From assembly GCF_013409995.1 (NCBI RefSeq), contig NZ_JACCBX010000009.1:124001-188000 (forward strand): DNA of 64,000 nucleotides, in the 5' to 3' direction. The notes below the pieces were generated by a model, which was not told the origin of the DNA, searched no databases, and was given only the letters and a program-made list of their open reading frames with translations. This document shows positions 25,314-34,566 of the stretch, one piece after another. The DNA comes from Neobacillus driksii. GTDB taxonomy: Bacteria; Bacillota; Bacilli; Bacillales; Cytobacillaceae. A program made the translations under genes and the position numbers. Each line of letters opens with the position of its first letter. Position 1 is the stretch's first letter.

Positions 25314-25563
25314 AAAAATCCCCCTGCAGTTGTAATGATTCTTGTATTTCGTATCCATTATTAAGGTAATGGGGTTCCGGTATTTTTTCCTATGGGTATC
25401 CTTGCAGCCTTAAATCTCTAAATTTTTTCAGTCATATTCTATATAAAATAGTGTACTATATTTCAATTTTATATAAAAGCATTTCATCCAACGGGACTTT
25501 TATCTTCTTTAGGCATAGACCAATTAAAGTATGAAAAAAAAAAATATTGAGATTATTTCAATT

Positions 25564-25583
25564 GTTAACTGTTGACAGTCTAC
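25564..25583. promoter_or_regulatory. GntR operator, site 1
   Basis: GTTAACTGTTGACAGTCTAC contains the palindrome ACTGT-TG-ACAGT (25568-25579). The reverse complement of 32894-32913 matches it at 17 of 20 positions. It sits in the divergent region between the GntR gene and the CoA-transferase gene. Confidence 0.7.
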
Positions 25584-25691
25584 CATTACGAGGTTAATAT
25601 AAAAATGGAATCGCTTACTAAAACATATTGAAGAAACTATTTTTTAAGATGTATTAACCTATATAAATTTCTAATTTAGGAGTTGTTTGGA

Positions 25692-26894
25692 ATGGGCAAA
25701 AGAGCACTTGAAGGTTTACGAGTGTTGGAGATGGGGCAATTGATAGCGGGACCGTCCGCTGCTAGGATGCTTGCTGAATTCGGGGCAGAAGTTATTAAAG
25801 TCGAGACTCCTGAGCAGGGCGACCCCATCCGCAACTGGCGCGTTGTTGAAAACGGAACAAGCCTCTGGTGGTATGTGCAGTCTCGTAATAAAAAATCGAT
25901 TACGGTCAACCTTCGAGAAGCTGAAGGACAGGAATTGATTCGCAAATTGGTAAAGGAAATCGATATTTTAATAGAAAACTTCCGACCAGGAACGATGGAG
26001 AAATGGGGATTAGGATACGAAGACTTAAAGGCTATTAATCCAGGGTTGATTATGATTCGTGTTTCGGGTTATGGGCAGGATGGACCATACCGCGATAAGC
26101 CAGGATTTGGTTCTATAGGAGAGGCTTTGGGAGGTCTCCGTTATATTACCGGTTACCCAGATCGTCCGCCAACACGTGTCGGAATCAGTATCGGAGATTC
26201 GTTATCCGCGCTTTTTGCGGTTAATGGGGCATTAATGGCTGTGTATCATCGCGATGTGAACGGAACGGGGGAAGGTCAAGTAATCGATGTTGCGCTCTAT
26301 GAATCTGTCTTTAGCATGATGGAGAGCACCCTGCCTGAATTCGACCGGGCTGGAGTGATTCGGGAACGAACAGGCAGTACATTACCGGGTATAACACCTT
26401 CGAATACGTACATGTGTGGGGATGGAAAATATGTAGTTATTGGTGCAAACGGCGATGCGATCTTCAAGCGTCTGATGAATGCAATGGGCCATGAAGATGT
26501 AGCTGAGGACCCTCGTTTTGAAAATAACTCAAAACGGTCAGAGCATGCGGAATACCTGGATTCTTTGATTGAAGATTGGACTAAGAGTATGCCCTTTGAT
26601 GAAATAATGACATACCTGGATAATGCCAATGTTCCAGCGGGCGCTATTTACTCAATAGAAGACATTGTGAATGACCCGCATTATCACGCTCGTCAAATGA
26701 TCCAAGAAGTAAAAGTGGAAGAGCTCGGAACGACTTTGAAAATGCCGGGCATCATCCCGAAAATGAGCGAGACACCAGGAACGATTGAATGGGCAGGTCC
26801 TAAATTAGGACAGCATACGAACGAAGTGCTAGGAGACAAAATAAATCTTTCCGCTGATGAAATACAGAAACTGAAGGAAAAAGGGATTATCTAG
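25692..26894 (+). CDS. Class III CoA-transferase (CaiB/BaiF family)
   Basis: The 400-residue protein moves CoA between carboxylic acids through an aspartyl-CoA intermediate. Family traits are LRVLEMGQLIAGPSAARMLAEFGAEVIKVE at the N-terminus (seen as consecutive shorter blocks) and the RNKKSITVNLR segment. ATG 25692 lies 9 bases from AGGAG. It heads the dicarboxylate operon, directly followed by aconitase-fold dehydratase genes and an HMG-CoA-lyase-like gene. Known members of this family include succinyl-CoA:D-citramalate CoA-transferase, which would fit. Formyl-CoA or carnitine substrates are not supported by the context. Confidence 0.9.
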   Translation: MGKRALEGLRVLEMGQLIAGPSAARMLAEFGAEVIKVETPEQGDPIRNWRVVENGTSLWWYVQSRNKKSITVNLREAEGQELIRKLVKEIDILIENFRPGTMEKWGLGYEDLKAINPGLIMIRVSGYGQDGPYRDKPGFGSIGEALGGLRYITGYPDRPPTRVGISIGDSLSALFAVNGALMAVYHRDVNGTGEGQVIDVALYESVFSMMESTLPEFDRAGVIRERTGSTLPGITPSNTYMCGDGKYVVIGANGDAIFKRLMNAMGHEDVAEDPRFENNSKRSEHAEYLDSLIEDWTKSMPFDEIMTYLDNANVPAGAIYSIEDIVNDPHYHARQMIQEVKVEELGTTLKMPGIIPKMSETPGTIEWAGPKLGQHTNEVLGDKINLSADEIQKLKEKGII

Positions 26895-26910
26895 GAAGAG
26901 GTGAATATTG

Positions 26911-28188
26911 ATGGGAATGACGATGTCAGAAAAAATTCTCGCAAAAGCTTCAGGACAGACAAGTGTAAAGGCCGGAGATATTGTATGGGTCAAAGTGGAT
27001 ATAGCCATGATGCACGATTTATTAGGACCATGGCTGGTAGATGGGGGCTTTCGCCGATTAGGCGGGAAGTTATTTGATAAAGAAAAGGTTGTAGTTGTAT
27101 CTGATCATTGCACGCCTCCGGCAACGGTTCAGCAGGCAGATATCCTTAAATTTACGAGGGATTGGGCCCGTGCTCAAGAGCTTCCTTATTATTATGAATT
27201 TGAAGGGCCTTGCCACCAAGTCATTGTAGAACATGGACATGTCCGTCCGGGAAGATTGATCCTTGGAACGGATTCTCATACGTGCATGGCAGGAGGATTA
27301 GGGGCTTTTGCTACCGGTATTGGTTCCACGGAAATGATCGGAGTCTTATTGACAGGTGAAACTTGGCTAAAGGTTCCAGAAACGATCAAAGTGGTTTGGG
27401 ATGGTAAGCTGCCTCACGGAGTTTACGCAAAAGACATCGTTCTTAAAACCATCAAGGATATTGGACATGCGGGTGCTACGTATCAAACCATTGAATTTTC
27501 GGGTACTGCGATTGAGGACTTGTCCATGGATGAAAGACTGGTTTTATCCAATATGGCCGTAGAAGCCGGCGCAAAAACAGGGTTAATTGAACCTGATCAA
27601 AAAGTGGTAGAATTTTTAAGGTCAAAGGGTGTAATGGAAGAGATTGAGATGATTTCTAGCGATCAAGACGCCGTTTATACACGAGTTTTACATTACGATG
27701 CTTCTGAATTAGAACCTCAGGTAGCCTGCCCACATGAAGTAGATAATGTTCATCCAGTGAGCGCGGTAGAAGGTAAGGCGGTTGACCAAGTTTATTTAGG
27801 TTCCTGTACAAATGGCCGAATCAGTGATCTACGGATCGCCGCTCAAATACTGAAAGGGAAGAAGATTTCGAAAAACATCCGGTGCCTTGTAGTACCTGCA
27901 TCCCAGCATATCTGGATGCAAGCGAACAAGGAGGGAATTCTCGATATTTTGACGGAAGCAGGATGTATTGTAAACATGCCATCATGTGGTGCCTGCGGTG
28001 GATTCACTAGCGGAGTAATCGGGGCCGGGGAAGTCGTTATGTCTTCTTCAAATCGGAACTTTAGAGGCCGGATGGGAAGTCCAAAAGGCGAGGTCTATCT
28101 TGGGTCGCCTGCAGCAGTGGCTGCAACAGCGATTGAGGGGAAAATTACAGACCCGCGCAAGTATCTGCCGAAGGAGGTAATGGTGTAA
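26911..28188 (+). CDS. Aconitase-family dehydratase large subunit (LeuC/DmdA-like)
   Basis: The 425-residue large subunit carries a [4Fe-4S] cluster on C299 (LGSCTNGR), C359 and C362 (MPSCGACGG). It interconverts a 2- and a 3-hydroxy acid, or hydrates a cis-unsaturated diacid. Its short form is typical of isopropylmalate isomerase, dimethylmaleate hydratase and citraconase/maleate hydratase. ATG 26911 is preferred behind GGAAGAGG. Its small subunit overlaps the stop. With a maleate isomerase, a CoA-transferase and a malate-type dehydrogenase around it and no leuA or leuB pair in order, a catabolic citraconate/maleate hydratase is more likely than leucine synthesis. Confidence 0.88.
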   Translation: MGMTMSEKILAKASGQTSVKAGDIVWVKVDIAMMHDLLGPWLVDGGFRRLGGKLFDKEKVVVVSDHCTPPATVQQADILKFTRDWARAQELPYYYEFEGPCHQVIVEHGHVRPGRLILGTDSHTCMAGGLGAFATGIGSTEMIGVLLTGETWLKVPETIKVVWDGKLPHGVYAKDIVLKTIKDIGHAGATYQTIEFSGTAIEDLSMDERLVLSNMAVEAGAKTGLIEPDQKVVEFLRSKGVMEEIEMISSDQDAVYTRVLHYDASELEPQVACPHEVDNVHPVSAVEGKAVDQVYLGSCTNGRISDLRIAAQILKGKKISKNIRCLVVPASQHIWMQANKEGILDILTEAGCIVNMPSCGACGGFTSGVIGAGEVVMSSSNRNFRGRMGSPKGEVYLGSPAAVAATAIEGKITDPRKYLPKEVMV

Positions 28189-28685
28189 TGTCATTCATCA
28201 TTAGAGGAAGAGTCTGGAAATATGGGGACAACATCAATACTGACATCATATCTCCAGGGCAATATATGAGTTTACCAGTTGAAAAACAGGCCGTGCATGC
28301 TATGGAGGCAATTGATCCAACATTTGCTGAAAAAGTACAACCAGGGGATATTTTGGTTGCCGGAAATAATTTTGGTTCAGGTTCCAGCCGAGAAACAGCA
28401 CAAATGGTATTGAAGCACCACCAAATCGGAGCGATTGTCGCAAATTCATTCGCCCGTATTTTTTATCGCAATTCCATTAATGTAGGCCTGCCGGTTGTGG
28501 AGATGCTGGATACCACTCTTATAGAAGAAGGCGATGATCTTGAAATCAACCTTCTAGAAGGAAAAATCATCAACCATACAAAAGGCGCAGAATACAAAGG
28601 AACAAAGCTGCCTGAACATTTAATCGAAATGGTAAAGCTTGGCGGTTTGGAGCCTTATCTTGCGAAAAAACTAGGAATCTCATAA
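28188..28685 (+). CDS. Aconitase-family dehydratase small subunit (LeuD/DmdB-like)
   Basis: The 165-residue swivel-domain subunit shows NNFGSGSSRETA and ANSFARIFYRNSINVGLPV, the substrate-binding motifs of LeuD-type subunits. AAGGAGGT is 9 bases before the ATG, which overlaps the large-subunit stop (TAATG). It completes the dehydratase. YLRT-type specificity residues of leucine-pathway enzymes cannot be confirmed by eye. Confidence 0.9.
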   Translation: MSFIIRGRVWKYGDNINTDIISPGQYMSLPVEKQAVHAMEAIDPTFAEKVQPGDILVAGNNFGSGSSRETAQMVLKHHQIGAIVANSFARIFYRNSINVGLPVVEMLDTTLIEEGDDLEINLLEGKIINHTKGAEYKGTKLPEHLIEMVKLGGLEPYLAKKLGIS

Positions 28686-28709
28686 TTTGTTACAAGGAGA
28701 ATGATACCT

Positions 28710-29618
28710 ATGAAACTGCCAAAAAAGGTAGAACTTATAGAGGTAGGGCCCCGAGACGGGCTTCAAAATGAAGCGAATTTTATCCCGACAGAAAAGAAGA
28801 TTGAAATGATTAATGCCTTAAATAAAACAGGAATTAAACGGATGGAAGCCACTTCATTTGTGCATCCAGTGTACGTTCCGCAAATGAAGGATGCCAAAGA
28901 AGTGTTAGAAGGCATAGAACAAGATCCATCTATTCAGTACATGGCATTAATACCGAATGAAAAGGGATTTGAAAGGGCTGTAGAAAATGGGGTGCGTTCC
29001 CTTTCACTCGTAGTTGGGGCTAGTGATAGCTTTAATTTGAAAAATGTCAAAATGACTAGGGACGAATCAATCAATAAGTTTTCTAGTGTCGTAGAAAAGG
29101 CAAAGGAGATGGGAAATTTCCTTCGCTATAATATTGCCACCGCATTCTGGTGTCCATATGAGGGAAGTGTGGATTCCGAGCTTGTTTTGGACATGGTCCG
29201 TCAAATTGACCGTTCAGGGGTGGATGAAATTGTCATCTGTGATACAATCGGCAGGGCAAACCCCGCTCAGGTTTTTGATTTATTCAGCCGTATTTTCAAG
29301 GAACAGCCGAATGCGTTAATCACTGCCCATTTCCACGATACATATGGGTTAGCCCAAGCAAATATTATGGCTGCCCTCCAAGCAGATGTTACACGATTTG
29401 ACACCTCCATTGGCGGACTTGGAGGATGCCCGTTTGCCCCAGGAGCAGCAGGTAATGTGGCTACTGAAGATGTGGTCTTTATGCTGAATGAAATGGGAAT
29501 TGAAACGGGAATTGATCTTTCATCACTTCTAGCTTGCGTCGAAAAGGTAGAACCATTAACCAATCGAGAATTAACCGGCCATTTTCATAAAATAAAGGTT
29601 GTTCAAAATCAAATTTAA
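28710..29618 (+). CDS. HMG-CoA lyase-family enzyme, probably citramalyl-CoA lyase
   Basis: The 302-residue TIM-barrel lyase has EVGPRDGLQNE, the metal-binding HFHDTYGLA and the catalytic-loop Cys240 (GGLGGCPFAPGA). I prefer ATG 28710, because AAGGAGA abuts the ATG at 28701. Family members cleave 3-hydroxy-3-methylglutaryl-CoA or R-citramalyl-CoA. No leucine-degradation gene (carboxylase, methylglutaconyl hydratase) is nearby, whereas a class III CoA-transferase is two genes upstream, as in Chloroflexus where such a transferase pairs with citramalyl-CoA lyase. Products would be pyruvate and acetyl-CoA. HMG-CoA lyase remains the alternative. Confidence 0.85.
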   Translation: MKLPKKVELIEVGPRDGLQNEANFIPTEKKIEMINALNKTGIKRMEATSFVHPVYVPQMKDAKEVLEGIEQDPSIQYMALIPNEKGFERAVENGVRSLSLVVGASDSFNLKNVKMTRDESINKFSSVVEKAKEMGNFLRYNIATAFWCPYEGSVDSELVLDMVRQIDRSGVDEIVICDTIGRANPAQVFDLFSRIFKEQPNALITAHFHDTYGLAQANIMAALQADVTRFDTSIGGLGGCPFAPGAAGNVATEDVVFMLNEMGIETGIDLSSLLACVEKVEPLTNRELTGHFHKIKVVQNQI

Positions 29619-29634
29619 TCAGGGGGATATCATG

Positions 29635-30390
29635 ATGAGTAAAAATTATCGAGTAGGCCTTATCGTACCCAGCTCTAACACAACGATGGAAACAGAAATT
29701 CCGGCTATGCTTCATTCCAGAATGCAGATTAAACCAGAGGAAACCTTTACATTCCATTCTGCACGTATGCGGATGATGCATGTAAATCCGGATGAATTAA
29801 AGAAAATGGATGTAGATAGTGACCGTTGTGCAGTGGAGCTTTCCGATGCACGATGCGATGTGCTGGCTTATGCATGTCTAGTTGCCATTATGTGTCAGGG
29901 TCCGGGATATCATCACATTTCTGAAGAACGCTTAGGAAAGGTTACGGTCAGCAATGGTGGTGCAGCTCCAATTGTCAGCAGTGCAGGAGCATTAATTGAG
30001 GGCCTTGAAACGATTGGGGCGAAAAAGGTTTCCATTATTACACCATATATGAAGCCATTAACTAAAACGGTAATTGAATATTTAAATGCTGCTGGCATTG
30101 AAGTCATTGATTCAATCAGCCTCGAAGTTGCGGATAACCTTGAAGTTGGCCGCTTGGATCCGGAAAACCTAATAGGCCATGCAGACCGTTTGAATATTGA
30201 AGGAGCAGATGCAGTTGTCCTATCAGCATGCGTTCAGATGCCTTCTCTTCCAGCTATTCAGGCTGTTCAAGACCGTTTGGGAATTCCAGTGTTGTCTGCC
30301 GGAGTTGCAACAGTTTTTAAAATTCTCAAGGAATTAAACCTTCCAACAGAGGTACCAAATGCTGGACATTTACTATCCGGTAAATTTTAG
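29635..30390 (+). CDS. Maleate isomerase-family protein (Asp/Glu racemase fold)
   Basis: The 251-residue protein has the paired cysteines of the family, Cys81 (AYACLVAIMC) and Cys199 (LSACVQMPS), and VPSSNTTMETE at the N-terminus. Known maleate isomerases convert maleate to fumarate by transient attack of Cys on the double bond. ATG 29635 is 7 bases from AGGGGGA (29632 is also possible). In this operon it may act on maleate, or interconvert citraconate and mesaconate. Arylmalonate decarboxylases share the fold but have a different Cys pattern. Confidence 0.85.
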   Translation: MSKNYRVGLIVPSSNTTMETEIPAMLHSRMQIKPEETFTFHSARMRMMHVNPDELKKMDVDSDRCAVELSDARCDVLAYACLVAIMCQGPGYHHISEERLGKVTVSNGGAAPIVSSAGALIEGLETIGAKKVSIITPYMKPLTKTVIEYLNAAGIEVIDSISLEVADNLEVGRLDPENLIGHADRLNIEGADAVVLSACVQMPSLPAIQAVQDRLGIPVLSAGVATVFKILKELNLPTEVPNAGHLLSGKF

Positions 30391-30489
30391 ATAAGTAATA
30401 TAGGATAACACAGTGGATTGCCATCATTCTTCGATAATATCTATCAGCTATACGTAAATTAATGTTAAATAGGAAAGGAGTGCGACAGA

Positions 30490-31596
30490 TTGAAAAAAGT
30501 ATATAAAATTGCGATTATTGCCGGAGATGGGATCGGACCGGAGGTGATCAACGAGGGAATAAAAGTTTTAAACAAAGCAGCTGAACTGGACGGTAAGTTT
30601 GAATTTGACTTTACTCACTTTCCATGGGGCTGTGAGTATTACTTGGAACATGGAATAATGATGCCATATGACGGCTTAAACCAGCTGCGTTCCTTCGATG
30701 CCATTTATCTAGGGGCAGTGGGAGCTCCAGGTGTTCCTGATCATATTTCATTATGGGATTTGTTATTAAAGATACGCAAAGGCTTCAATCAGTATGTTAA
30801 TCTCCGCCCGATTACATTATTAGAAGGCGCTCCATGCCCTCTCAATGGTCTTAAGAGGGAGCAAATTGATATGTTAGTCATTCGTGAAAATAGCGAGGGC
30901 GAATATGCTGGTGCAGGAGATTGGCTGTATAAAGGTCAGCCCCATGAAGTGGTTTTGCAAACCGGAATTTTTTCTAGGGTAGGGACGGAACGGATTATAC
31001 GTTACGCCTTTGAAGAAGCAAGGAAACAGGGCAGATCACTGACAAGCATTAGTAAGGGCAATGCTTTAAATTATTCGATGGTGTTCTGGGATCAAGTGTT
31101 TGAAGAAGTGGCAAAAGATTATCCTGATGTGGAAACACATTCCTATCTAGTTGATGCTGCTGCCATGTTCTTTATCAAGCAGCCATGGCGTTTTGAAGTA
31201 GTGGTCACCTCTAATCTTTTCGGGGATATCCTCACTGATTTAGGGGCAGCGATTGCCGGAGGTTTGGGGCTGGCAGCGGGAGCTAACATTAATCCGGAAC
31301 GTGAATACCCATCCATGTTCGAACCGATTCATGGATCCGCTCCAGATATTGCCGGGAAGGGGATAGCAAACCCGTTGGCTGCAATTTGGTCGGCAAGCCA
31401 AATGTTAGACTTTTTCGGTCATGAGGATTGGGGAAAGCGAGTCCTGCATGCGATGGAACAGGTAATGGTGGAAGGGATTTTTTTGACACCTGATATGGGA
31501 GGTACGTCAAACACTGAACAGGTGGGAGCTGCAGTTACTGAGAAAGTATTGTATAACCATCAGAGTGAATTGGGAACAGTGCCAAATACTAGATAA
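30490..31596 (+). CDS. Isopropylmalate/tartrate/D-malate dehydrogenase-family enzyme
   Basis: The 368-residue beta-decarboxylating dehydrogenase uses NAD and a divalent metal. IIAGDGIGPEV, RENSEGEYAG, the metal-binding TDLGAAIAGGLG block and EPIHGSAPDIAG are typical. The GAGDWLYKG insertion resembles tartrate/D-malate dehydrogenases (TtuC/DmlA) more than LeuB. TTG 30490 is 8 bases from GGAAAGGAGTG. D-malate made by hydrating maleate with the LeuCD-like enzyme would go to pyruvate and CO2. LeuB activity is less likely in this context. Confidence 0.86.
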   Translation: MKKVYKIAIIAGDGIGPEVINEGIKVLNKAAELDGKFEFDFTHFPWGCEYYLEHGIMMPYDGLNQLRSFDAIYLGAVGAPGVPDHISLWDLLLKIRKGFNQYVNLRPITLLEGAPCPLNGLKREQIDMLVIRENSEGEYAGAGDWLYKGQPHEVVLQTGIFSRVGTERIIRYAFEEARKQGRSLTSISKGNALNYSMVFWDQVFEEVAKDYPDVETHSYLVDAAAMFFIKQPWRFEVVVTSNLFGDILTDLGAAIAGGLGLAAGANINPEREYPSMFEPIHGSAPDIAGKGIANPLAAIWSASQMLDFFGHEDWGKRVLHAMEQVMVEGIFLTPDMGGTSNTEQVGAAVTEKVLYNHQSELGTVPNTR

Positions 31597-31630
31597 GGAG
31601 TTTTACTCTTATAAGGAAGGGGAGGGGCTT

Positions 31631-32839
31631 GTGGGTTACATTCTCAAAGGATCAAAAGAATATACTCGGGCAAGCCTTTCGCTATTTTTAGGAGGGTTTG
31701 TTACTTTTTCGATTCTTTATACAACTCAGCCATTGCTTCCGGTCTTTGCTAATGAATTTGGTGTTTCGGCGCCACTGGCTAGTTTAACTGTGTCTTTGTC
31801 GACTGGATTGTTGGCTATTTCTATGCTGGTTGCGGCTGCCATATCAGATGTGATAGGAAAAAAGAAGATCATGGTGCTTTCCATGTTCTTTACTTCTTTT
31901 CTTGCATTGCTAACAGCATTAAGTCCGAACTTTATCACACTGCTGGTATTTCGCGCTTTACTGGGAATTTTTATAGCTGGTGTCCCATCGATAGCCATGG
32001 CATACATCGGGGAAGAATTTCATCCAAAAGGCATTGGCAGAATCATGGGGCTTTATATTAGTGGAACAACGATAGGAGGGATGGCTGGAAGAATATTAAT
32101 TGGTGTGTTGTCTGATATTTTTACTTGGAGAATTGCTTTAATAGCTGTAGGGGGATTAGCCCTGATTTTCAGTGTTTTATTTTTAATTGCTCTGCCTAAA
32201 TCTCAATATACGGCAAAAAATAAACCGGACTTAAAATCTGTCTGTCTGGCTTATAAGATACATCTGAATAATAAACAATTAATCTCGTTATTATTGCTAT
32301 CATTTTTACTAATGGGGAGTTTTGTAACATTATATAACTATATTGGATTCTTGCTGGTAGAGCCTCCCTATGCGTTGAGCCAAACACATGTAGGTTTTAT
32401 CTTCATCGTCTATATCTGTGGGACTTACAGCTCAGTTTATATGGGGAAAAAGGCAGATGAATATGGTTATTCCACTATTTTGAAACTATCAATGGCTATT
32501 ATGTTGGCAGGGGCTCTTATCTCTCTTGTTCCCTCATTAATTGGGAAAATTGCGGGGATTTCTATTTTTACGTTCGGTTTTTTTGCCAGCCATTCCATAG
32601 CGAGTTCCTGGGTTGGTGAACATGCCACCCAAAACAAAGCACAGGCGTCTTCTCTATATCTTCTATTTTACTACCTGGGATCAAGCCTAATTGGTTCCTT
32701 CGGGGGCTATTTTTGGATACATTTTCATTGGCATGGAATTATTTCTCTTATTCTGTTTTTATTAGTTATAGGATATCCACTAGTATTTATTGCTTCACAG
32801 AAACGGGTGATGAAGGTTTTTAGCAAATCGAAGGTATAA
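31631..32839 (+). CDS. MFS transporter, YnfM/AraJ-like
   Basis: The 402-residue protein has about 12 membrane segments, beginning FVTFSILYTTQPLLPVFANEFGV (in shorter pieces), which resembles the YnfM group of DHA1 carriers. The loop-2 motif ISDVIGKKKIM is present. GTG 31631 follows AAGGAAGGGGAGGGG; the open frame to 31565 overlaps the dehydrogenase gene. As last gene of the dicarboxylate operon it may export or import a pathway compound; direction is unknown. Confidence 0.85.
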   Translation: MGYILKGSKEYTRASLSLFLGGFVTFSILYTTQPLLPVFANEFGVSAPLASLTVSLSTGLLAISMLVAAAISDVIGKKKIMVLSMFFTSFLALLTALSPNFITLLVFRALLGIFIAGVPSIAMAYIGEEFHPKGIGRIMGLYISGTTIGGMAGRILIGVLSDIFTWRIALIAVGGLALIFSVLFLIALPKSQYTAKNKPDLKSVCLAYKIHLNNKQLISLLLLSFLLMGSFVTLYNYIGFLLVEPPYALSQTHVGFIFIVYICGTYSSVYMGKKADEYGYSTILKLSMAIMLAGALISLVPSLIGKIAGISIFTFGFFASHSIASSWVGEHATQNKAQASSLYLLFYYLGSSLIGSFGGYFWIHFHWHGIISLILFLLVIGYPLVFIASQKRVMKVFSKSKV

Positions 32840-32893
32840 CCTGGTAATAAATAAATTAAATCGTTATAAAGCACTTAGGTTTATTTTTTTACT

Positions 32894-32913
32894 GTAGACT
32901 GTTGACAGTAAAC
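32894..32913. promoter_or_regulatory. GntR operator, site 2
   Basis: GTAGACTGTTGACAGTAAAC carries the same ACTGTTGACAGT palindrome (32898-32909) as site 1 at 25568. It lies in the 396-bp spacer before the MatC-type carrier, so the carrier is probably in the same regulon although in its own transcript. Confidence 0.7.
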
Positions 32914-33143
32914 ACACAAAATAATATAGTGATAATAGACAGAATATTTATAAACTTCAAATTAGGTTTGGGGGATTGATAGGAATTTAATTTATTTTAT
33001 GTTTTTTGTTGTTAAATCCTTTTTCCATAAGGGAAATCTTGTATACCACCAAAATTGGAGTAATTAAATGATAGAATGGTATAGATCTTATTCCCAAGAA
33101 CTTATATTCTATCAATTGATAGGGAATTATTTTTCTAAATAGA

Positions 33144-33157
33144 TGTAAGCGCTTAAA
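33144..33157 (+). promoter_or_regulatory. cre-like site before the dicarboxylate carrier
   Basis: TGTAAGCGCTTAAA resembles a CcpA-binding cre and lies about 80 bp before the carrier's start, consistent with catabolite repression. Confidence 0.5.
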
Positions 33158-33235
33158 ACATTTTTTATTATAATCATAAGTTTCAAAAGATAAACAAAAT
33201 ACGCAATTACATAATTTAATTAGGAGGCGAAATCT

Positions 33236-34525
33236 ATGAGTTTAGAAATTATTACTCTTATTGTTTTATTATCGATGTTCATCATCGGATCGGTTATATC
33301 AGTTAACATGGGAGTATTGGGCATTGTTGCTGCATTTATCGTCGGTACATATGTTAGTGGGTTATCCATAGATGACCTTTACGCAGCTTTCCCAGTAGAT
33401 ATGTTTATTCTTCTTGCAGGGGTTACCTATCTATTCGCAATTGCCCTGAAAAACGGAACACTCGACCTGATCATTTCAGGTGGACTTAAGTTAGTAAAAG
33501 GAAACGTTGGTCTGCTTCCATGGGTCTTGTTCTTCCTGAGTGCACTCCTGTCTGCAGTAGGAGCCTCTACTGTTGCAGTTGGCCCAATTTTATTCCCAAT
33601 CGCTTTACGCTTAGCATTCCAGCACAAAATTAATCCAATCTTGATGGGTACGTTAATTTCTACCGGAATGTATGCCGGATCCTTCTCACCATTAAATATC
33701 TTCGGTTTAGTTGTAAACGGTATCATGGAATCTGAAAAGATTCCTCATTCACCAATCATGCTTTTTATCAACTGCTTTATTTTCTACGTATTGATTTCTG
33801 TGGTTGTGTTCCTCGCATTCGGAGGACTTCGATTGCTTAAACACCACAATAACAGGTCTGTATTGGAAGTAGCTGCTGCGGTTGAAGGCGGAAATTCTGC
33901 AGTGATCAAAACGAATGATTATGGTGCAACTTGGTATAAAATTGCCACATTGTTCGGAATCGGACTCCTAATTACATTGGCTCTGGCGTTCAAAATGAAT
34001 ATGGGCTTTGGGGCATTGATGATTGGCCTTGTATTGGCATTAATGGCCCCTAAAGACCAAGGGGATATCATCAAACAAATGCCTTGGGGCGTCATGCTAA
34101 TGGTTTGCGGAATCATGACTTATGTTGGTGTTATGGAAAAGGTAGGAACAATGGAGTTTATGACGAATCAAATTGCCGCTATTGGTAATCCTGTAATGGC
34201 ATCCCTAATGGCTTCCTATGTAGGAGGGATTGTCTCAGCATTCGCTTCGACAACAGGCTTCTTAGCTGCTGTTATCCCGCTCTCAGCACCTATCTTGCAA
34301 GATCCTACTATGTCATCAATCGGGGTTGTATCTGCTCTTGCGGTTGCGGCTAGTGTTGTTGACATCAGCCCATTCTCTACAAACGGCGCACTTATTATGG
34401 CAAACGTACAAGGTGTGAATGAACGTTTATTCTTCAGAAAGCTCTTGATGATCGCAGGTCTTTTCATTGCTCTTGGACCAGGACTTGCTTGGCTCATATT
34501 CGTTTTAATAGGAACCCCATGGTAA
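33236..34525 (+). CDS. MatC-type dicarboxylate carrier (SLC13-like)
   Basis: The 429-residue protein has 11-12 hydrophobic segments in two halves and resembles the malonate/dicarboxylate carrier MatC of the ion-transporter superfamily. LSAVGASTVAVGPILFP and the second-half VSAFASTTGFLAAVIPLSAP are the paired re-entrant-loop-like regions. TTAGGAGGCG precedes the ATG by 8 bases. Its own operator and cre-like site stand upstream. It is the likely uptake system for the diacid degraded by the 25692-31596 genes. Confidence 0.88.
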   Translation: MSLEIITLIVLLSMFIIGSVISVNMGVLGIVAAFIVGTYVSGLSIDDLYAAFPVDMFILLAGVTYLFAIALKNGTLDLIISGGLKLVKGNVGLLPWVLFFLSALLSAVGASTVAVGPILFPIALRLAFQHKINPILMGTLISTGMYAGSFSPLNIFGLVVNGIMESEKIPHSPIMLFINCFIFYVLISVVVFLAFGGLRLLKHHNNRSVLEVAAAVEGGNSAVIKTNDYGATWYKIATLFGIGLLITLALAFKMNMGFGALMIGLVLALMAPKDQGDIIKQMPWGVMLMVCGIMTYVGVMEKVGTMEFMTNQIAAIGNPVMASLMASYVGGIVSAFASTTGFLAAVIPLSAPILQDPTMSSIGVVSALAVAASVVDISPFSTNGALIMANVQGVNERLFFRKLLMIAGLFIALGPGLAWLIFVLIGTPW

Positions 34526-34566
34526 TAAGTGATTTATCTGAAGTAAAGAAAGAGAGGAACTCCTAA

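Noticed and set aside
26911..31596. Leucine biosynthesis operon (leuCD plus leuB-like)
   Set aside because: There is no leuA, gene order is interrupted by lyase and isomerase genes, and the regulator and CoA-transferase indicate catabolism.
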